Counted from the stretch's first letter, positions 34,697 to 43,933 are shown. The stretch is 64,000 bases of DNA from Atlantibacter subterraneus (GCF_027853245.1 NZ_JAPTZM010000003.1); one strand, 5' to 3'. Notes: generated by a model from the sequence alone, not told the origin. Translations and numbers: made by a program.

Positions 34697-35806
34697 ATGA
34701 GTCCTCAATCCCAGGCCAAATCTCCGGAAGCTTTGCGAGCCATCGTTGCCGGGACACTGGCGAATTTCCAGCACCCCACCCTGAAACATAACCTGACCGC
34801 CCTGAAGGCGCTGCATCACGTGGCATGGATGGACGATGTTATCCATATCGAGCTGCAAATGCCGTTCGCCTGGCAGAGCGCGTTCGAGGAGCTGAAAGAG
34901 AGCGCCAGCGCGGATCTGCTACGCCTTACCGGCGCGAAAGCCATCGACTGGAAACTGACTCACCAGATCGCCACCCTGAAGCGTGTGAAAAACCAGGCGG
35001 GCATCAACGGCGTGAAAAACATCATCGCCGTCAGTTCCGGCAAGGGCGGGGTAGGTAAATCCTCTACCTCGGTCAACCTGGCGCTGGCGCTGGCCGCCGA
35101 AGGGGCGAAAGTGGGCATTCTGGATGCCGACATCTACGGCCCGTCAATCCCGACCATGTTGGGCACTGAACATGAGCGCCCGACCTCCCCGGACGGCACC
35201 CATATGGCGCCGATTGTCGCTTACGGACTGGCCAGCAACTCTATCGGCTATCTGGTCACCGACGATAACGCCATGGTGTGGCGCGGCCCGATGGCCAGCA
35301 AAGCGCTGATGCAAATGCTGTCTGAAACCTTATGGCCGGAACTGGATTATCTGGTGCTGGATATGCCGCCCGGCACCGGTGACATCCAGCTGACGCTGGC
35401 GCAGAACGTGCCGGTAACCGGCGCAGTGGTCGTCACCACGCCGCAGGATATCGCGCTGATCGACGCCAAAAAGGGCATCGTGATGTTCGAGAAAGTGGAC
35501 GTGCCGGTGCTGGGCATCGTGGAAAACATGAGCATGCACGTGTGCAGCCAGTGCGGCCACCACGAGCCGATTTTCGGTACCGGCGGCGCGGAGAAACTGG
35601 CGGCGCAGTACAACACTTCGCTGCTCGGCCAGCTGCCGCTGCATATCACGCTACGCGAAGATCTCGATCGCGGCCAGCCGACGGTGGTGAGCCGCCCGGA
35701 CAGCGAATTCACCCAGATTTACCGCCAGCTGGCAGGACGCGTTGCGGCGCAGCTCTACTGGCAGGGCGAAGTGATCCCGAGCGAAATCTCGTTCCGCGCG
35801 GTGTAA
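34697..35806 (+). CDS. mrp: Iron-sulfur cluster carrier Mrp (ApbC)
   Basis: A 369-residue P-loop ATPase, equal in length to E. coli Mrp. The N-terminal DUF59-like domain (about 5-95) is followed by the deviant Walker A GKGGVGKS at residues 115-122 and the Fe-S-binding CxxC in HVCSQCGHHEP. It carries and transfers [4Fe-4S] clusters to apoproteins. It stands divergent from metG as in E. coli and ends in a hairpin that runs into the next, convergent gene. Confidence 0.96.
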   Translation: MSPQSQAKSPEALRAIVAGTLANFQHPTLKHNLTALKALHHVAWMDDVIHIELQMPFAWQSAFEELKESASADLLRLTGAKAIDWKLTHQIATLKRVKNQAGINGVKNIIAVSSGKGGVGKSSTSVNLALALAAEGAKVGILDADIYGPSIPTMLGTEHERPTSPDGTHMAPIVAYGLASNSIGYLVTDDNAMVWRGPMASKALMQMLSETLWPELDYLVLDMPPGTGDIQLTLAQNVPVTGAVVVTTPQDIALIDAKKGIVMFEKVDVPVLGIVENMSMHVCSQCGHHEPIFGTGGAEKLAAQYNTSLLGQLPLHITLREDLDRGQPTVVSRPDSEFTQIYRQLAGRVAAQLYWQGEVIPSEISFRAV

Positions 35807-35811
35807 ATCCT

Positions 35812-36309
35812 CTAAGGCAGACGTGAGTCTGCCTTTTTTTGCTTCCAGTGCATTAAGTAATATTCCCCTTCCGGGCTGTCGCCCGTCGACTCAATTTCCC
35901 AACCGTGACGCTGATAAAACCTTACCGCCGGTTCATTTTTCACCAGGCATTTTAGCGCCCCGGTGCTGGTGAAGCTTTCCTGCGCCTTTTGCAACAGCGC
36001 GCTGCCTGCGCCTGACCCCTGATACTGCGGGTCGATAAACAGATTGTGCAGAAAGTTATCGTTTTCCAGCAGTGAGGCAAAGCCGACGCGGTGGCCGTCC
36101 TGTTCTGCTACCCAAATGGTTTCACCGAGCGTGGCGGCATCGAAATCTTCCAGTTGCCACTGGCTGGCATCCAGCCATGGCCAGGCTTCGCGACGGGCGT
36201 GCAGATAAATCGTGCGTAAAAAAGGCCGATCGGCTTCCTGCCACGGGCGGAGGGTCAGGTCTGATTTTTTGTCCGGGTCTGAAATTGTCACTTTTTTGTG
36301 CATCTTCAT
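35812..36309 (-). CDS. GNAT N-acetyltransferase, function unknown
   Basis: A 165-residue GNAT-fold protein. The acetyl-CoA-binding segment is LFIDPQYQGSGAGSALLQKAQESF, followed by LVKNEPAVRFYQRHGWEIE. Substrate is unknown. Its last codons (KKADSRLP) are encoded inside the mrp terminator hairpin, so its 3' end and the terminator share sequence. No strong ribosome site is visible; ATG 36309 or ATG 36303 are both possible. Not found at this place in E. coli K-12. Confidence 0.78.
   Translation of the reverse strand: MKMHKKVTISDPDKKSDLTLRPWQEADRPFLRTIYLHARREAWPWLDASQWQLEDFDAATLGETIWVAEQDGHRVGFASLLENDNFLHNLFIDPQYQGSGAGSALLQKAQESFTSTGALKCLVKNEPAVRFYQRHGWEIESTGDSPEGEYYLMHWKQKKADSRLP
35814..35841 (+). 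terminator. Terminator of mrp
   Basis: Stem AAGGCAGAC/GTCTGCCTT with a GTGA loop and seven Ts, eight bases after the mrp stop; it lies within the coding end of the convergent GNAT gene. Confidence 0.9.
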
Positions 36310-36371
36310 AGAAAGTCGTTAGTGCGCCGGGTATCTTACGCGCTTTCAGTTGAAAGGCCGGTGTGTGGAGT

Positions 36372-38060
36372 ATGTACGAGTTTAACCTGGTGTTGCTGTT
36401 GCTCCAGCAAATGTGCGTGTTTTTGGTCATCGCCTGGCTGATGAGCAAGACGCGGCTGTTTATCCCGTTGATGCAGGTCACCGTGCGTCTGCCGCATAAG
36501 CTGCTGTGTTACGTTACGTTCTCGATTTTCTGCATTCTCGGCACCTATTTCGGTTTACATATTGAAGACTCCATCGCCAATACCCGGGCGATTGGCGCGG
36601 TGATGGGCGGGTTACTGGGCGGCCCGGTGGTGGGCGGCCTGGTAGGGCTTACCGGCGGTTTGCACCGCTACTCAATGGGCGGGATGACCGCGCTAAGCTG
36701 CATGATATCGACCATCGTTGAAGGGCTGCTGGGCGGGCTGGTGCACAGCCTGTTAGTGCGCCGTGGCCGCAGCGATAAGCTGTTCAACCCCTTTACCGCC
36801 GGGGCGGTGACTTTCATCGCCGAACTGGTGCAAATGATGATTATCCTGCTGATCGCCCGGCCTTATCAGGATGCGCTGAAGCTGGTGGAAAGCATCGCCG
36901 CGCCGATGATCGTCACCAACACCGTCGGCGCGGCGCTGTTTATGCGCATCCTGCTCGATAAGCGCGCTATGTTTGAAAAATACACCTCGGCGTTTTCCGC
37001 CACCGCGCTGAAGGTAGCGGCGTCTACCGAGGGGATATTGCGTCTCGGATTTAACGAAGAGAACAGCACCAAAGTGGCCCACGTTATCTGGAAAGAGCTG
37101 GATATCGGCGCGGTGGCGATCACCGATCGCGAAAAGCTGCTCGCCTTTACCGGCATCGGCGACGATCACCATTTGCCGGGGCGGCCCATTTCCTCGTCCT
37201 ATACCTGGCGGGCGATTGAGTCCGGCGAGGTGGTGTATGCCGACGGCAATGAAGTGCCGTACCGCTGCTCGCTGCATCCGCACTGTAAGCTGGGTTCGAC
37301 GCTGGTGATCCCGCTGTACGGCGAGAATCAGCGGGTGATCGGCACCATCAAGCTCTATGAAGCCAAAAACCGCCTGTTTAGCTCTATTAACCGCACGTTG
37401 GGGGAGGGGATTGCGCAATTGCTGTCCGCGCAAATTCTGGCGGGCCAGTACGAGCGGCAAAAAGCGCTGCTGACCCAGTCGGAAATCAAGCTGCTGCACG
37501 CCCAGGTAAACCCGCACTTCTTGTTTAATGCGCTAAATACCCTGATGGCGGTGATCCGCCGCGACAGCGAACAGGCCGGACAGCTGGTGCAATACCTGTC
37601 GACTTTTTTCCGTAAAAACCTCAAGCGCCCGTCAGAAATCGTCACTCTTGCTGATGAGATAGAGCACGTTAACGCCTATCTGCAAATCGAGAAGGCGCGC
37701 TTTCAGGCGCATCTGCAGGTCACCCTGACGCTGCCCAGTGAACTGGCGCACGTCAGTTTACCGGCGTTTACCCTGCAACCCATCGTTGAGAACGCCATTA
37801 AACACGGCACTTCCCAGATGATGGAGACCGGAAAAATCCAGCTTAGCGCTCGCCAGCAGGGCGACCGGCTGGTGCTGGAAATCGAAGACAACGCCGGGCT
37901 GTATCAACCAAAACCGCAGACGAACGGTTTGGGGATGAGCCTGGTGGAAAAACGGCTGCGTGCCCGGTTCGGGGACGACTGTTCCATGACCATTAGCTGC
38001 GAGCCGGACCATTTTACCCGTATAACCCTACAACTACCGATGGTGGATTCCCCATGTTAA
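36372..38060 (+). CDS. btsS: Pyruvate-sensing histidine kinase BtsS (YehU)
   Basis: A 562-residue sensor kinase of the LytS type (E. coli BtsS 561). Residues 1 to about 190 form the 5TM-5TMR_LYT membrane sensor (GAVMGGLLGGPVVGGLVGLTGGL); a GAF domain covers about 210-350; the His_kinase region has the phosphoacceptor in LHAQVNPHFLFNALNTL and an ATPase end with VENAIKHG and GLGMSLVEKRL. BtsS binds extracellular pyruvate with high affinity and signals through BtsR. Start 36372 has TGGAG before it. It overlaps btsR by 7 bp. Confidence 0.96.
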   Translation: MYEFNLVLLLLQQMCVFLVIAWLMSKTRLFIPLMQVTVRLPHKLLCYVTFSIFCILGTYFGLHIEDSIANTRAIGAVMGGLLGGPVVGGLVGLTGGLHRYSMGGMTALSCMISTIVEGLLGGLVHSLLVRRGRSDKLFNPFTAGAVTFIAELVQMMIILLIARPYQDALKLVESIAAPMIVTNTVGAALFMRILLDKRAMFEKYTSAFSATALKVAASTEGILRLGFNEENSTKVAHVIWKELDIGAVAITDREKLLAFTGIGDDHHLPGRPISSSYTWRAIESGEVVYADGNEVPYRCSLHPHCKLGSTLVIPLYGENQRVIGTIKLYEAKNRLFSSINRTLGEGIAQLLSAQILAGQYERQKALLTQSEIKLLHAQVNPHFLFNALNTLMAVIRRDSEQAGQLVQYLSTFFRKNLKRPSEIVTLADEIEHVNAYLQIEKARFQAHLQVTLTLPSELAHVSLPAFTLQPIVENAIKHGTSQMMETGKIQLSARQQGDRLVLEIEDNAGLYQPKPQTNGLGMSLVEKRLRARFGDDCSMTISCEPDHFTRITLQLPMVDSPC

Positions 38061-38773
38061 AGGTGCTTCTGGTTGATGATGAACCGCTGGCGCGCGAGAA
38101 TTTACGCTTTCTGCTCCAGGAACACAGCGATATCGACATTGTCGGCGAGTGCGCCAATGCGGTAGAGGGCATCAGCGCGGTCCACCGGCTGCGCCCGGAC
38201 GTGCTGTTTCTTGATATCCAGATGCCGCGTATTTCCGGGCTGGAGATGGTCGGCATGCTCGACCCAAGCCACCGGCCCGGCATCGTGTTTCTCACCGCCT
38301 ATGACGAGTACGCGGTAAAAGCTTTTGAAGAGCACGCCTTTGATTATCTGCTGAAACCCATTGAGGCCGGGCGGCTGGCGAAAACTCTCGACCGCCTGCG
38401 CCAGGAGCGCGCGCCGCAGGATGTGTCGCTGCTCAGCGCCAGCCAGCAGCATTTGAAATACATCCCCTGCACCGGGCACAGCCGTATCTGGCTGCTGCAA
38501 ATGGAAGACGTGGCCTTTGTCAGCAGCCGGATGAGCGGGGTGTTCGTCACCAGTGCCCAGGGGCAGGAGGGCTTTACCGAACTGACGCTGCGCACCCTGG
38601 AAAGCCGCACGCCGCTGCTGCGCTGTCATCGGCAGTATCTGGTGAATATGGCGCACCTGAAAGAGATCCGCCTTGAAGAGAATGGCCAGGCGGAGCTACT
38701 GCTGCGCGACGGACAGACTGTGCCGGTCAGCCGTCGCTATCTGAAAAGCCTGAAAGAGGCGCTGGGGCTGTAG
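38054..38773 (+). CDS. btsR: LytTR response regulator BtsR (YehT)
   Basis: A 239-residue regulator. The receiver domain has the acidic pair DDE at 8-10 and the phosphoacceptor Asp54 in LFLDIQMP; the C-terminal LytTR DNA-binding domain (about 135-237) contains RCHRQYLVNMAHLKEI and ends PVSRRYLKSLKEAL. In E. coli it activates btsT (yjiY), a pyruvate/proton symporter. It is coupled to btsS by overlap, and here a CstA/BtsT-family gene follows two genes on. Confidence 0.96.
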   Translation: MLKVLLVDDEPLARENLRFLLQEHSDIDIVGECANAVEGISAVHRLRPDVLFLDIQMPRISGLEMVGMLDPSHRPGIVFLTAYDEYAVKAFEEHAFDYLLKPIEAGRLAKTLDRLRQERAPQDVSLLSASQQHLKYIPCTGHSRIWLLQMEDVAFVSSRMSGVFVTSAQGQEGFTELTLRTLESRTPLLRCHRQYLVNMAHLKEIRLEENGQAELLLRDGQTVPVSRRYLKSLKEALGL

Positions 38774-38848
38774 CGCGTTTTTATCGTCAGTCGGCCAGTG
38801 GAAAATGGTACACTGGTCTTTTCCCGCTGTACTAAAGAGAACACGCCA

Positions 38849-39322
38849 GTGCTGAATAACGATATTTTACGTAGCCTTCGCTACACCCTGAAAATGAACA
38901 ATAACGACATCATCTCCACCCTGGCGCTGGCGGATGTGAAAGTGAGCGCCGCTCAGGTGGTGCAGTACATCAAAAAAGAAGAAGACGAAGGCTTTGCGCG
39001 CTGCCCGGATCTGATCCTCTCCTCGTTTCTCAACGGCCTGATCTACCTGCGCCGTGGCAAAGACGAGAGCCAGCCGCCGCTGAAGGCCGACCGCAAAATC
39101 ACCAACAACATTATCCTTAAAAAACTGCGCATCGCCTTTGAGCTGAAAACCGACGATATTCTGGCGATCCTCACCGAGCAGAAATTCCGCGTCTCGATGC
39201 CGGAAATCACCGCCATGATGCGCGCCCCGGAGCATAAGAACTATCGCGAGTGTGGCGACCAGTTTCTGCGTAACTTCCTTAAGGGGCTGGCGAGCCGCTT
39301 TAACCCCTCCGCCGCTCAGTAG
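38849..39322 (+). CDS. yehS: DUF1456 protein YehS
   Basis: A 157-residue soluble protein (E. coli YehS 156) made of two DUF1456 repeats: NDILRSLRYTLKMNNNDIISTLAL near the start and ILKKLRIAFELKTDDILAILTE in the second half. The start is a GTG at 38849 with AAAGAGA at a good distance; the ATG at 38798 would add 17 residues absent from the family. Function unknown. It keeps its place after btsR as in E. coli. Confidence 0.9.
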   Translation: MLNNDILRSLRYTLKMNNNDIISTLALADVKVSAAQVVQYIKKEEDEGFARCPDLILSSFLNGLIYLRRGKDESQPPLKADRKITNNIILKKLRIAFELKTDDILAILTEQKFRVSMPEITAMMRAPEHKNYRECGDQFLRNFLKGLASRFNPSAAQ

Positions 39323-39331
39323 CCCTTTTTG

Positions 39332-39359
39332 ACCGCTTAGATTGCAATACGACCGCTGG
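39332..39359 (+). promoter_or_regulatory. Direct repeats resembling a BtsR binding site
   Basis: ACCGCTTA at 39332-39339 and ACCGCTGG at 39352-39359 are spaced 20 bp start to start, about 75 bp before the transporter gene. The E. coli BtsR target at yjiY, as I recall it, is a pair of ACCRCTYA repeats about 13 bp apart. Presence of the repeat is observed; binding is inferred. Confidence 0.6.
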
Positions 39360-39434
39360 AGCAAATCCCGCCCTCTTGTGTGACATCGCCATGCCAGGAT
39401 AGCGCTGAAAACTTTCTTATCCCTGGAGTTGGCT

Positions 39435-41234
39435 ATGTCACACGCACTGACGTTTGTTATTGCGACCCTGTGTATCCTTGCCATTTGCTACCGTCTGTAC
39501 GGCGTATTTTTCGTCCGTAAAGTGCTGAACGCAGATGACAGCGAGGTTACCCCTTCGCATGTTTATGAGGACGGCAAAGACTACGTCCCGACCAAAAAAT
39601 GGGTGAACTTCGGCAGCCACTTTGCCGCTATCGCCGCCGCTGGCCCGTTAGTAGGGCCCGTGCTGGCTGCCCAGTACGGTTATTTCCCCGGTTTCCTGTG
39701 GCTGCTGGTGGGCTGTGTGGTTGGCGGCGCGGTACACGATACCGTGGTGCTGTTCGCCTCCATGAAGCATCAGGGCAAATCCCTGTCAGAAGTAGCAAAA
39801 TCCGAGCTTGGCCCGGTAGCGGGCTGGTGTACCGGCCTGGCGATGCTGTTCATCATCACCATTACCATGGCGGGTCTCTCCATGGTGGTGGTTCACGCTC
39901 TTGAGCGTAACCCGTGGGGCACCTTCGCGGTGTTTATGACCATCCCGGTGGCGATTGGCGTGGGCCTGTGGGAGCGCTTCACCGGTAGCATGCGCGGCGC
40001 GACCTGGGTCGGCATTCTGGTGATTTTCGGCTGTGTGATTGCTGGTCCTTACATCCAGGCCTCTGCGTTTGGCGAGTGGCTGAGCCTGAAAGCCTCCACC
40101 GTGAGCCTGGTGTTGCCGTTCTACGCTTTCTTTGCCACCGCGTTGCCGGTATGGATGCTGCTGACCCCGCGCGGTTACCTGTCCAGCTTTATGAAAATCG
40201 GCGTGTTCGGCGCGCTGGTGATTGGCGTGGTATTTATCAACCCGGAAATCCAGTTCCCGGCGGTGACGCAGTTTATCCACGGTAATGGCCCGGTACTGGC
40301 CGGTCCGGTCTGGCCGTTTATCTCGATCACCATCGCCTGTGGCGCAATCTCTGGTTTCCATGCCTTTATCGGTTCCGGCACCACGCCGAAGCAGATCGAT
40401 AAATGGAACGACATTCTGCCGGTGGCCTTTGGCGCAATGTGCGCGGAATGCGTGGTAGGCGTGATGGCCCTGATCGCTGCCACCGCGCTGCATCCGGCGG
40501 ACTACTTCGCCATCAACTCCGCACCGCAGGTGTTTGCCGGCCTGGGGATGGATGTGGTTAACCTGCCGAAACTGAGCGAAGAGATCGGGCTGGATCTGTA
40601 CGGACGTACCGGTGGGGCCGTAACCCTGGCGGTGGGTATGGCGGATATTTTTACCCGCATTCCGTGGTTCAGCAACCTGGCGTCTTACTTCTTCCAGTTT
40701 GTGGTGATGTTTGAAGCGGTATTTATCCTCACGGCCGTTGACTCCGGCACCCGCGTGGCGCGCTATTTGCTGCAGGATTTCTTCGGTGATCTGTGGGCTC
40801 CGCTGAAACGCACGAACTGGATGCCCGGCGCGATCGGTTGCAGCATCGTGGCCTGCCTGCTGTGGGGTTACCTGCTGAACTCCGGCGATATCAACTCGGT
40901 CTGGGCGCTGTTTGGCGTTTCTAACCAGCTGATGGCGTCGATTGGCCTGATGATTGGCGCGACCATCATCATGCGGATGTCGAAAAAACGCTGGTACGCG
41001 CTGACCTGCCTGGTGCCGCTCTCTTACCTGTACGTTACCGTGAACTACGCGGCGTACTGGATGGTGAAAAACGTGTATTTCAACTCTGCGGCCAAGGGCT
41101 TCAACATCTTCAACGGCACGATTTCTATTATTATGGTGGTGCTGGGGCTGGTGATTATGATTTCCTCTATCCAGCGCTGGATTGTGCTGTGGCGCGCTCG
41201 CGCGCAGCCGGAGCCGGTTGAGGCGCTTTCTTAA
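39435..41234 (+). CDS. CstA/BtsT-family peptide or pyruvate transporter
   Basis: A 599-residue membrane protein of the carbon starvation CstA family, with the family hallmarks KWVNFGSHFAAIAAAGPLVGPVLAAQYG near the N-terminus and FHAFIGSGTTPKQI in the middle. It is about 100 residues shorter than E. coli CstA (701) and BtsT (716), lacking some 30 residues at the N-terminus, so it belongs to a shorter subgroup. CstA and BtsT take up pyruvate or peptides with protons. Linkage to btsSR and BtsR-like repeats upstream point to a BtsR-controlled pyruvate symporter. CTGGAG precedes the ATG at 39435. Confidence 0.85.
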   Translation: MSHALTFVIATLCILAICYRLYGVFFVRKVLNADDSEVTPSHVYEDGKDYVPTKKWVNFGSHFAAIAAAGPLVGPVLAAQYGYFPGFLWLLVGCVVGGAVHDTVVLFASMKHQGKSLSEVAKSELGPVAGWCTGLAMLFIITITMAGLSMVVVHALERNPWGTFAVFMTIPVAIGVGLWERFTGSMRGATWVGILVIFGCVIAGPYIQASAFGEWLSLKASTVSLVLPFYAFFATALPVWMLLTPRGYLSSFMKIGVFGALVIGVVFINPEIQFPAVTQFIHGNGPVLAGPVWPFISITIACGAISGFHAFIGSGTTPKQIDKWNDILPVAFGAMCAECVVGVMALIAATALHPADYFAINSAPQVFAGLGMDVVNLPKLSEEIGLDLYGRTGGAVTLAVGMADIFTRIPWFSNLASYFFQFVVMFEAVFILTAVDSGTRVARYLLQDFFGDLWAPLKRTNWMPGAIGCSIVACLLWGYLLNSGDINSVWALFGVSNQLMASIGLMIGATIIMRMSKKRWYALTCLVPLSYLYVTVNYAAYWMVKNVYFNSAAKGFNIFNGTISIIMVVLGLVIMISSIQRWIVLWRARAQPEPVEALS

Positions 41235-41253
41235 GCGTTAGCTCTGTAGATTC

Positions 41254-41287
41254 AAAAAAAAGCCGGAGGAAACTCCGGTTTTTTTAT
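41254..41287. terminator. Bidirectional terminator between the CstA-family gene and allS
   Basis: CCGGAG-GAAA-CTCCGG is flanked by an A run on the left and a T run on the right, so it can stop transcription from both convergent genes. Confidence 0.85.
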
Positions 41288-41303
41288 GCCGTAATCTGGC
41301 GGC

Positions 41304-42224
41304 TCAGCCAGCGCTGAATAATTTATTAAATCCCGCCACTTCGGGGGCCTGGCGCTGAAACAGCTCAATGATAAATTCAACGGCTTTTCCGGTTTGATAC
41401 GTCGGCCATGCCAGGCAAAGGGGGGAAGGCGCGCGCATAAACGGGACGGTATGGGCAACTAATTCTCCGCTTTCAAGGTAGTGCCGACACAGGGCTTCAG
41501 GTAAGAAACCGATACCGACGCCCGCAAGATGTGCAGCAAGCTTTGTTGATAAGTCGGCAACCTGGATCTGCCTCTGGCCCGGCAGCCGCCATGCCACACG
41601 TTTAGTTAAGTGGCGAGCGCTGTCTTCAATATTGATAACCGGATACTGCCTGAGAAGGCTTTCCGTAATTGGGCCATCAAGCGCATTAAGCGGGTGGTGG
41701 GCCGCAATGGCAAATCGCCACTCCACTTCGCCTAACGGATGAATAGCAATACTCTCAGAGAGGGTTTCCCGCCCGGACACCCCGATCGCCAGCGAATAAT
41801 TATCGTGTAATAGCGTATCCCAGACGCCCATATATATTTGCCGGGCAAAGGTGAATTGGGTCAGAGGAAAGTGTTTAGCCAGCGCTTTAAGCAATTGTGC
41901 AATCGCCTGAGGTTCATAGAGTAAGTTATTCACCACAATATTCACCTGGCGTTCAACGCCATCATGTACCTGACGCAACTCGCCGGGCATGGCCTCCAGC
42001 CAGCTTAGCCATTCCTTTGAACGCTCGACAAGATGTGCGCCCGCAGGGGTTAGCAATACGCTGCGGGTAGTGCGGTGAAATAGCGCCACGCCCACGTTCT
42101 CTTCCAACAGTTTAATGCGATAGCTAATCGTGGCCGTGGTTTTGTGCAATTTTTCAGCGGCGTTTGAGAAGCTGTTGCACCCAGCGACCATCAAAAACGT
42201 CCTGAGCGTTTCATGATCCAACAT
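41304..42224 (-). CDS. allS: LysR-type allantoin activator AllS
   Basis: A 306-residue LysR activator that aligns along its length with E. coli AllS (308): the HTH segment LHKTTATISYRIKLLEENVGVALFHRTTRSVLLT and the sensor segments RQIYMGVWDTLLHDNYSLAIGVSG and NIEDSARHLTKRVAWRLPGQ. AllS activates the allDCE operon for anaerobic use of allantoin as nitrogen source. Divergent from allA, sharing a promoter region that holds an AllR-type palindrome. Confidence 0.95.
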   Translation of the reverse strand: MLDHETLRTFLMVAGCNSFSNAAEKLHKTTATISYRIKLLEENVGVALFHRTTRSVLLTPAGAHLVERSKEWLSWLEAMPGELRQVHDGVERQVNIVVNNLLYEPQAIAQLLKALAKHFPLTQFTFARQIYMGVWDTLLHDNYSLAIGVSGRETLSESIAIHPLGEVEWRFAIAAHHPLNALDGPITESLLRQYPVINIEDSARHLTKRVAWRLPGQRQIQVADLSTKLAAHLAGVGIGFLPEALCRHYLESGELVAHTVPFMRAPSPLCLAWPTYQTGKAVEFIIELFQRQAPEVAGFNKLFSAG

Positions 42225-42304
42225 TTCTTGCCTGCCCGTTACTCTATGAATTTGATGAATATTCTCATTTAAGGCATTCCATTAGTATGGGCTTTGTCAT
42301 TTTT

Positions 42305-42321
42305 TTAGAAAATTTTTCCAA
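42305..42321. promoter_or_regulatory. AllR operator in the allS-allA interval
   Basis: TTAGAAAATTTTTCCAA differs at one base from the perfect palindrome found in front of gcl. It lies about 80 bp upstream of allS and 105 bp upstream of allA, where AllR is known to act in E. coli. Confidence 0.8.
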
Positions 42322-42425
42322 CTTTTTATTGCCCTGTTCCCCGGATGGTTTTAAATTGCTCAGCAAGAGTTCAGAAATCAGGCGAAAACGCGTTTGCGAT
42401 ACTCGCATCAGAAAAGGATGAACGA

Positions 42426-42908
42426 ATGAAATTAAAGGTATTACCGCTGGATGCGGAAAGCTTTGCTCCCTATGGCGACGTCATCGAAACCGCAGGACGC
42501 GATTTTTTCCATATTAACAATGGGCTGGTTGAGCGTTATCACGCGCTGGGAAAAGCTGAGATTTTAAAACAGGATCAAGCGCTTATTAGTATTAACCGCG
42601 CTGAGCCGCTTCCGGAACCGTTAATGATCAACGTGCTGGAGCGCCATCCGTTAGGCTCCCAGGCCTTTTTCCCCCTCAACGGCGAGTCGTTCGTGATGGT
42701 TGTGGCGACCGGTGAACAGGAACCGGACCCGGAGAGCATCAGAGCCTTCATCACCAATGGCCGTCAGGGCGTTAATTACTATCGCAACGTCTGGCATTAT
42801 CCGCTTTTTGCATGGCAAACAACTACCGACTTTTTAACTATCGACCGGGGCGGCAATGACAATTGTGACGTCGCGACAATCGCCACTCGGGAACTGGTTT
42901 TTAGCTGA
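42426..42908 (+). CDS. allA: Ureidoglycolate lyase AllA
   Basis: A 160-residue cupin-fold enzyme, the same length as E. coli AllA. It splits (S)-ureidoglycolate into glyoxylate and urea. Recognisable segments are MKLKVLPLDAESFAPYGDVI, ERHPLGSQAFFPL and the C-terminal block NYYRNVWHYPLFAW. The ATG at 42426 follows AAAAGGATGAACGA; the upstream ATG at 42345 adds 27 unrelated residues. It is controlled by AllR through the palindrome upstream. Confidence 0.95.
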   Translation: MKLKVLPLDAESFAPYGDVIETAGRDFFHINNGLVERYHALGKAEILKQDQALISINRAEPLPEPLMINVLERHPLGSQAFFPLNGESFVMVVATGEQEPDPESIRAFITNGRQGVNYYRNVWHYPLFAWQTTTDFLTIDRGGNDNCDVATIATRELVFS

Positions 42909-43032
42909 TCAGAGATTGCGGTACAGGATAAATGCCGTGACGCTTTAAGACATCTTCCATAAGATGTGCATACGCTTATTTGTTGCGCAACATATTGTTA
43001 GCCAGACAATATTTATGGGAGATAGTTAGAGC

Positions 43033-43848
43033 ATGACTGAATTAAGACGCCGTGGACGGCCAGGACAGGCTGATGCGGGCGCACAGAAAGGGGCGCAAGC
43101 GCTGGAGCGTGGCATCGCGATTCTGGAATATTTAGCGAAAAGCGGTGGTAGTTCTTCAGTAACTGATATTGCCGAAAGCCTTGAACTTCCGCTTTCGACC
43201 ACTTTCAGGTTATTGAAAGTATTAGAAAACGCGGATTTTGTTTATCAGGATGTGCAACTTGGCTGGTGGCATATTGGTCTTGGGGTTTTCAACATTGGCG
43301 CGGCCTATATCCATAACCGCGACGTGCTGTCAGTTGCTGCCCCCTTTATGCGCCGCTTGATGTTGATGTCCGGCGAAACGGTGAACGTCGGTATCCGTAA
43401 CGGCGCAGAAGCGGTACTTATCGGGCAGCTTGAATGCCAGTCAATGGTGAGAATGTGTGCACCGTTGGGAAGCCGGATGCCGCTACATGCCTCCGGGGCA
43501 GGTAAGGCGTTGATTTATCCGCTGCCTGAAGACGAACGCGTAGAATTGCTATTAAAGTCGGGTCTTAAACGCTTCACGCCCGGCACCCTGGCAGGCTTAC
43601 CGGAGCTTGAAAAAGATTTAAAGCTGTCTCAGCAGCGTGGCTATGTCATCGATCAGGAAGAGCATGCTGAAGGACTGAACTGTGTCGCCTCGCCGGTATA
43701 CGACAGCTCAGGAACAGTGGTTGCAGCGATTTCAATTTCCGGCCCCAGCACGCGATTATCCAGCGATCGCTTTGAAAGTTTAGGGGAATTAGTACGCGAT
43801 ACCGCGCAAGATATCAGTATGGCGTTAGGCATGCGTTCCGCGAAGTAA
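43033..43848 (+). CDS. allR: IclR-family allantoin repressor AllR
   Basis: A 271-residue IclR-type repressor, the same length as E. coli AllR. The winged helix-turn-helix (about 20-80) has GGSSSVTDIAESLELPLSTTFRLLK; the effector domain contains ALERGIAI upstream and CAPLGSRMPLHASGAGKALIY. AllR represses allA and gcl promoters; allantoin breakdown to glyoxylate lifts repression, with allantoin acting as co-repressor signal. It sits between allA and gcl as in E. coli and ends in its own terminator. Confidence 0.95.
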   Translation: MTELRRRGRPGQADAGAQKGAQALERGIAILEYLAKSGGSSSVTDIAESLELPLSTTFRLLKVLENADFVYQDVQLGWWHIGLGVFNIGAAYIHNRDVLSVAAPFMRRLMLMSGETVNVGIRNGAEAVLIGQLECQSMVRMCAPLGSRMPLHASGAGKALIYPLPEDERVELLLKSGLKRFTPGTLAGLPELEKDLKLSQQRGYVIDQEEHAEGLNCVASPVYDSSGTVVAAISISGPSTRLSSDRFESLGELVRDTAQDISMALGMRSAK

Positions 43849-43890
43849 ACGAGATTGCCGGTTCTCAGCCCGAACGTGAAATAGCGCATC

Positions 43891-43919
43891 TCCCGCCCTG
43901 TAGAGTGCGGGATTTTTTT
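43891..43919 (+). terminator. Terminator of allR
   Basis: TCCCGC and GCGGGA pair across a 10-base loop, followed by seven Ts. It separates allR from the gcl promoter. Confidence 0.75.
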
Positions 43920-43933
43920 GAAGGATTTTAAAA

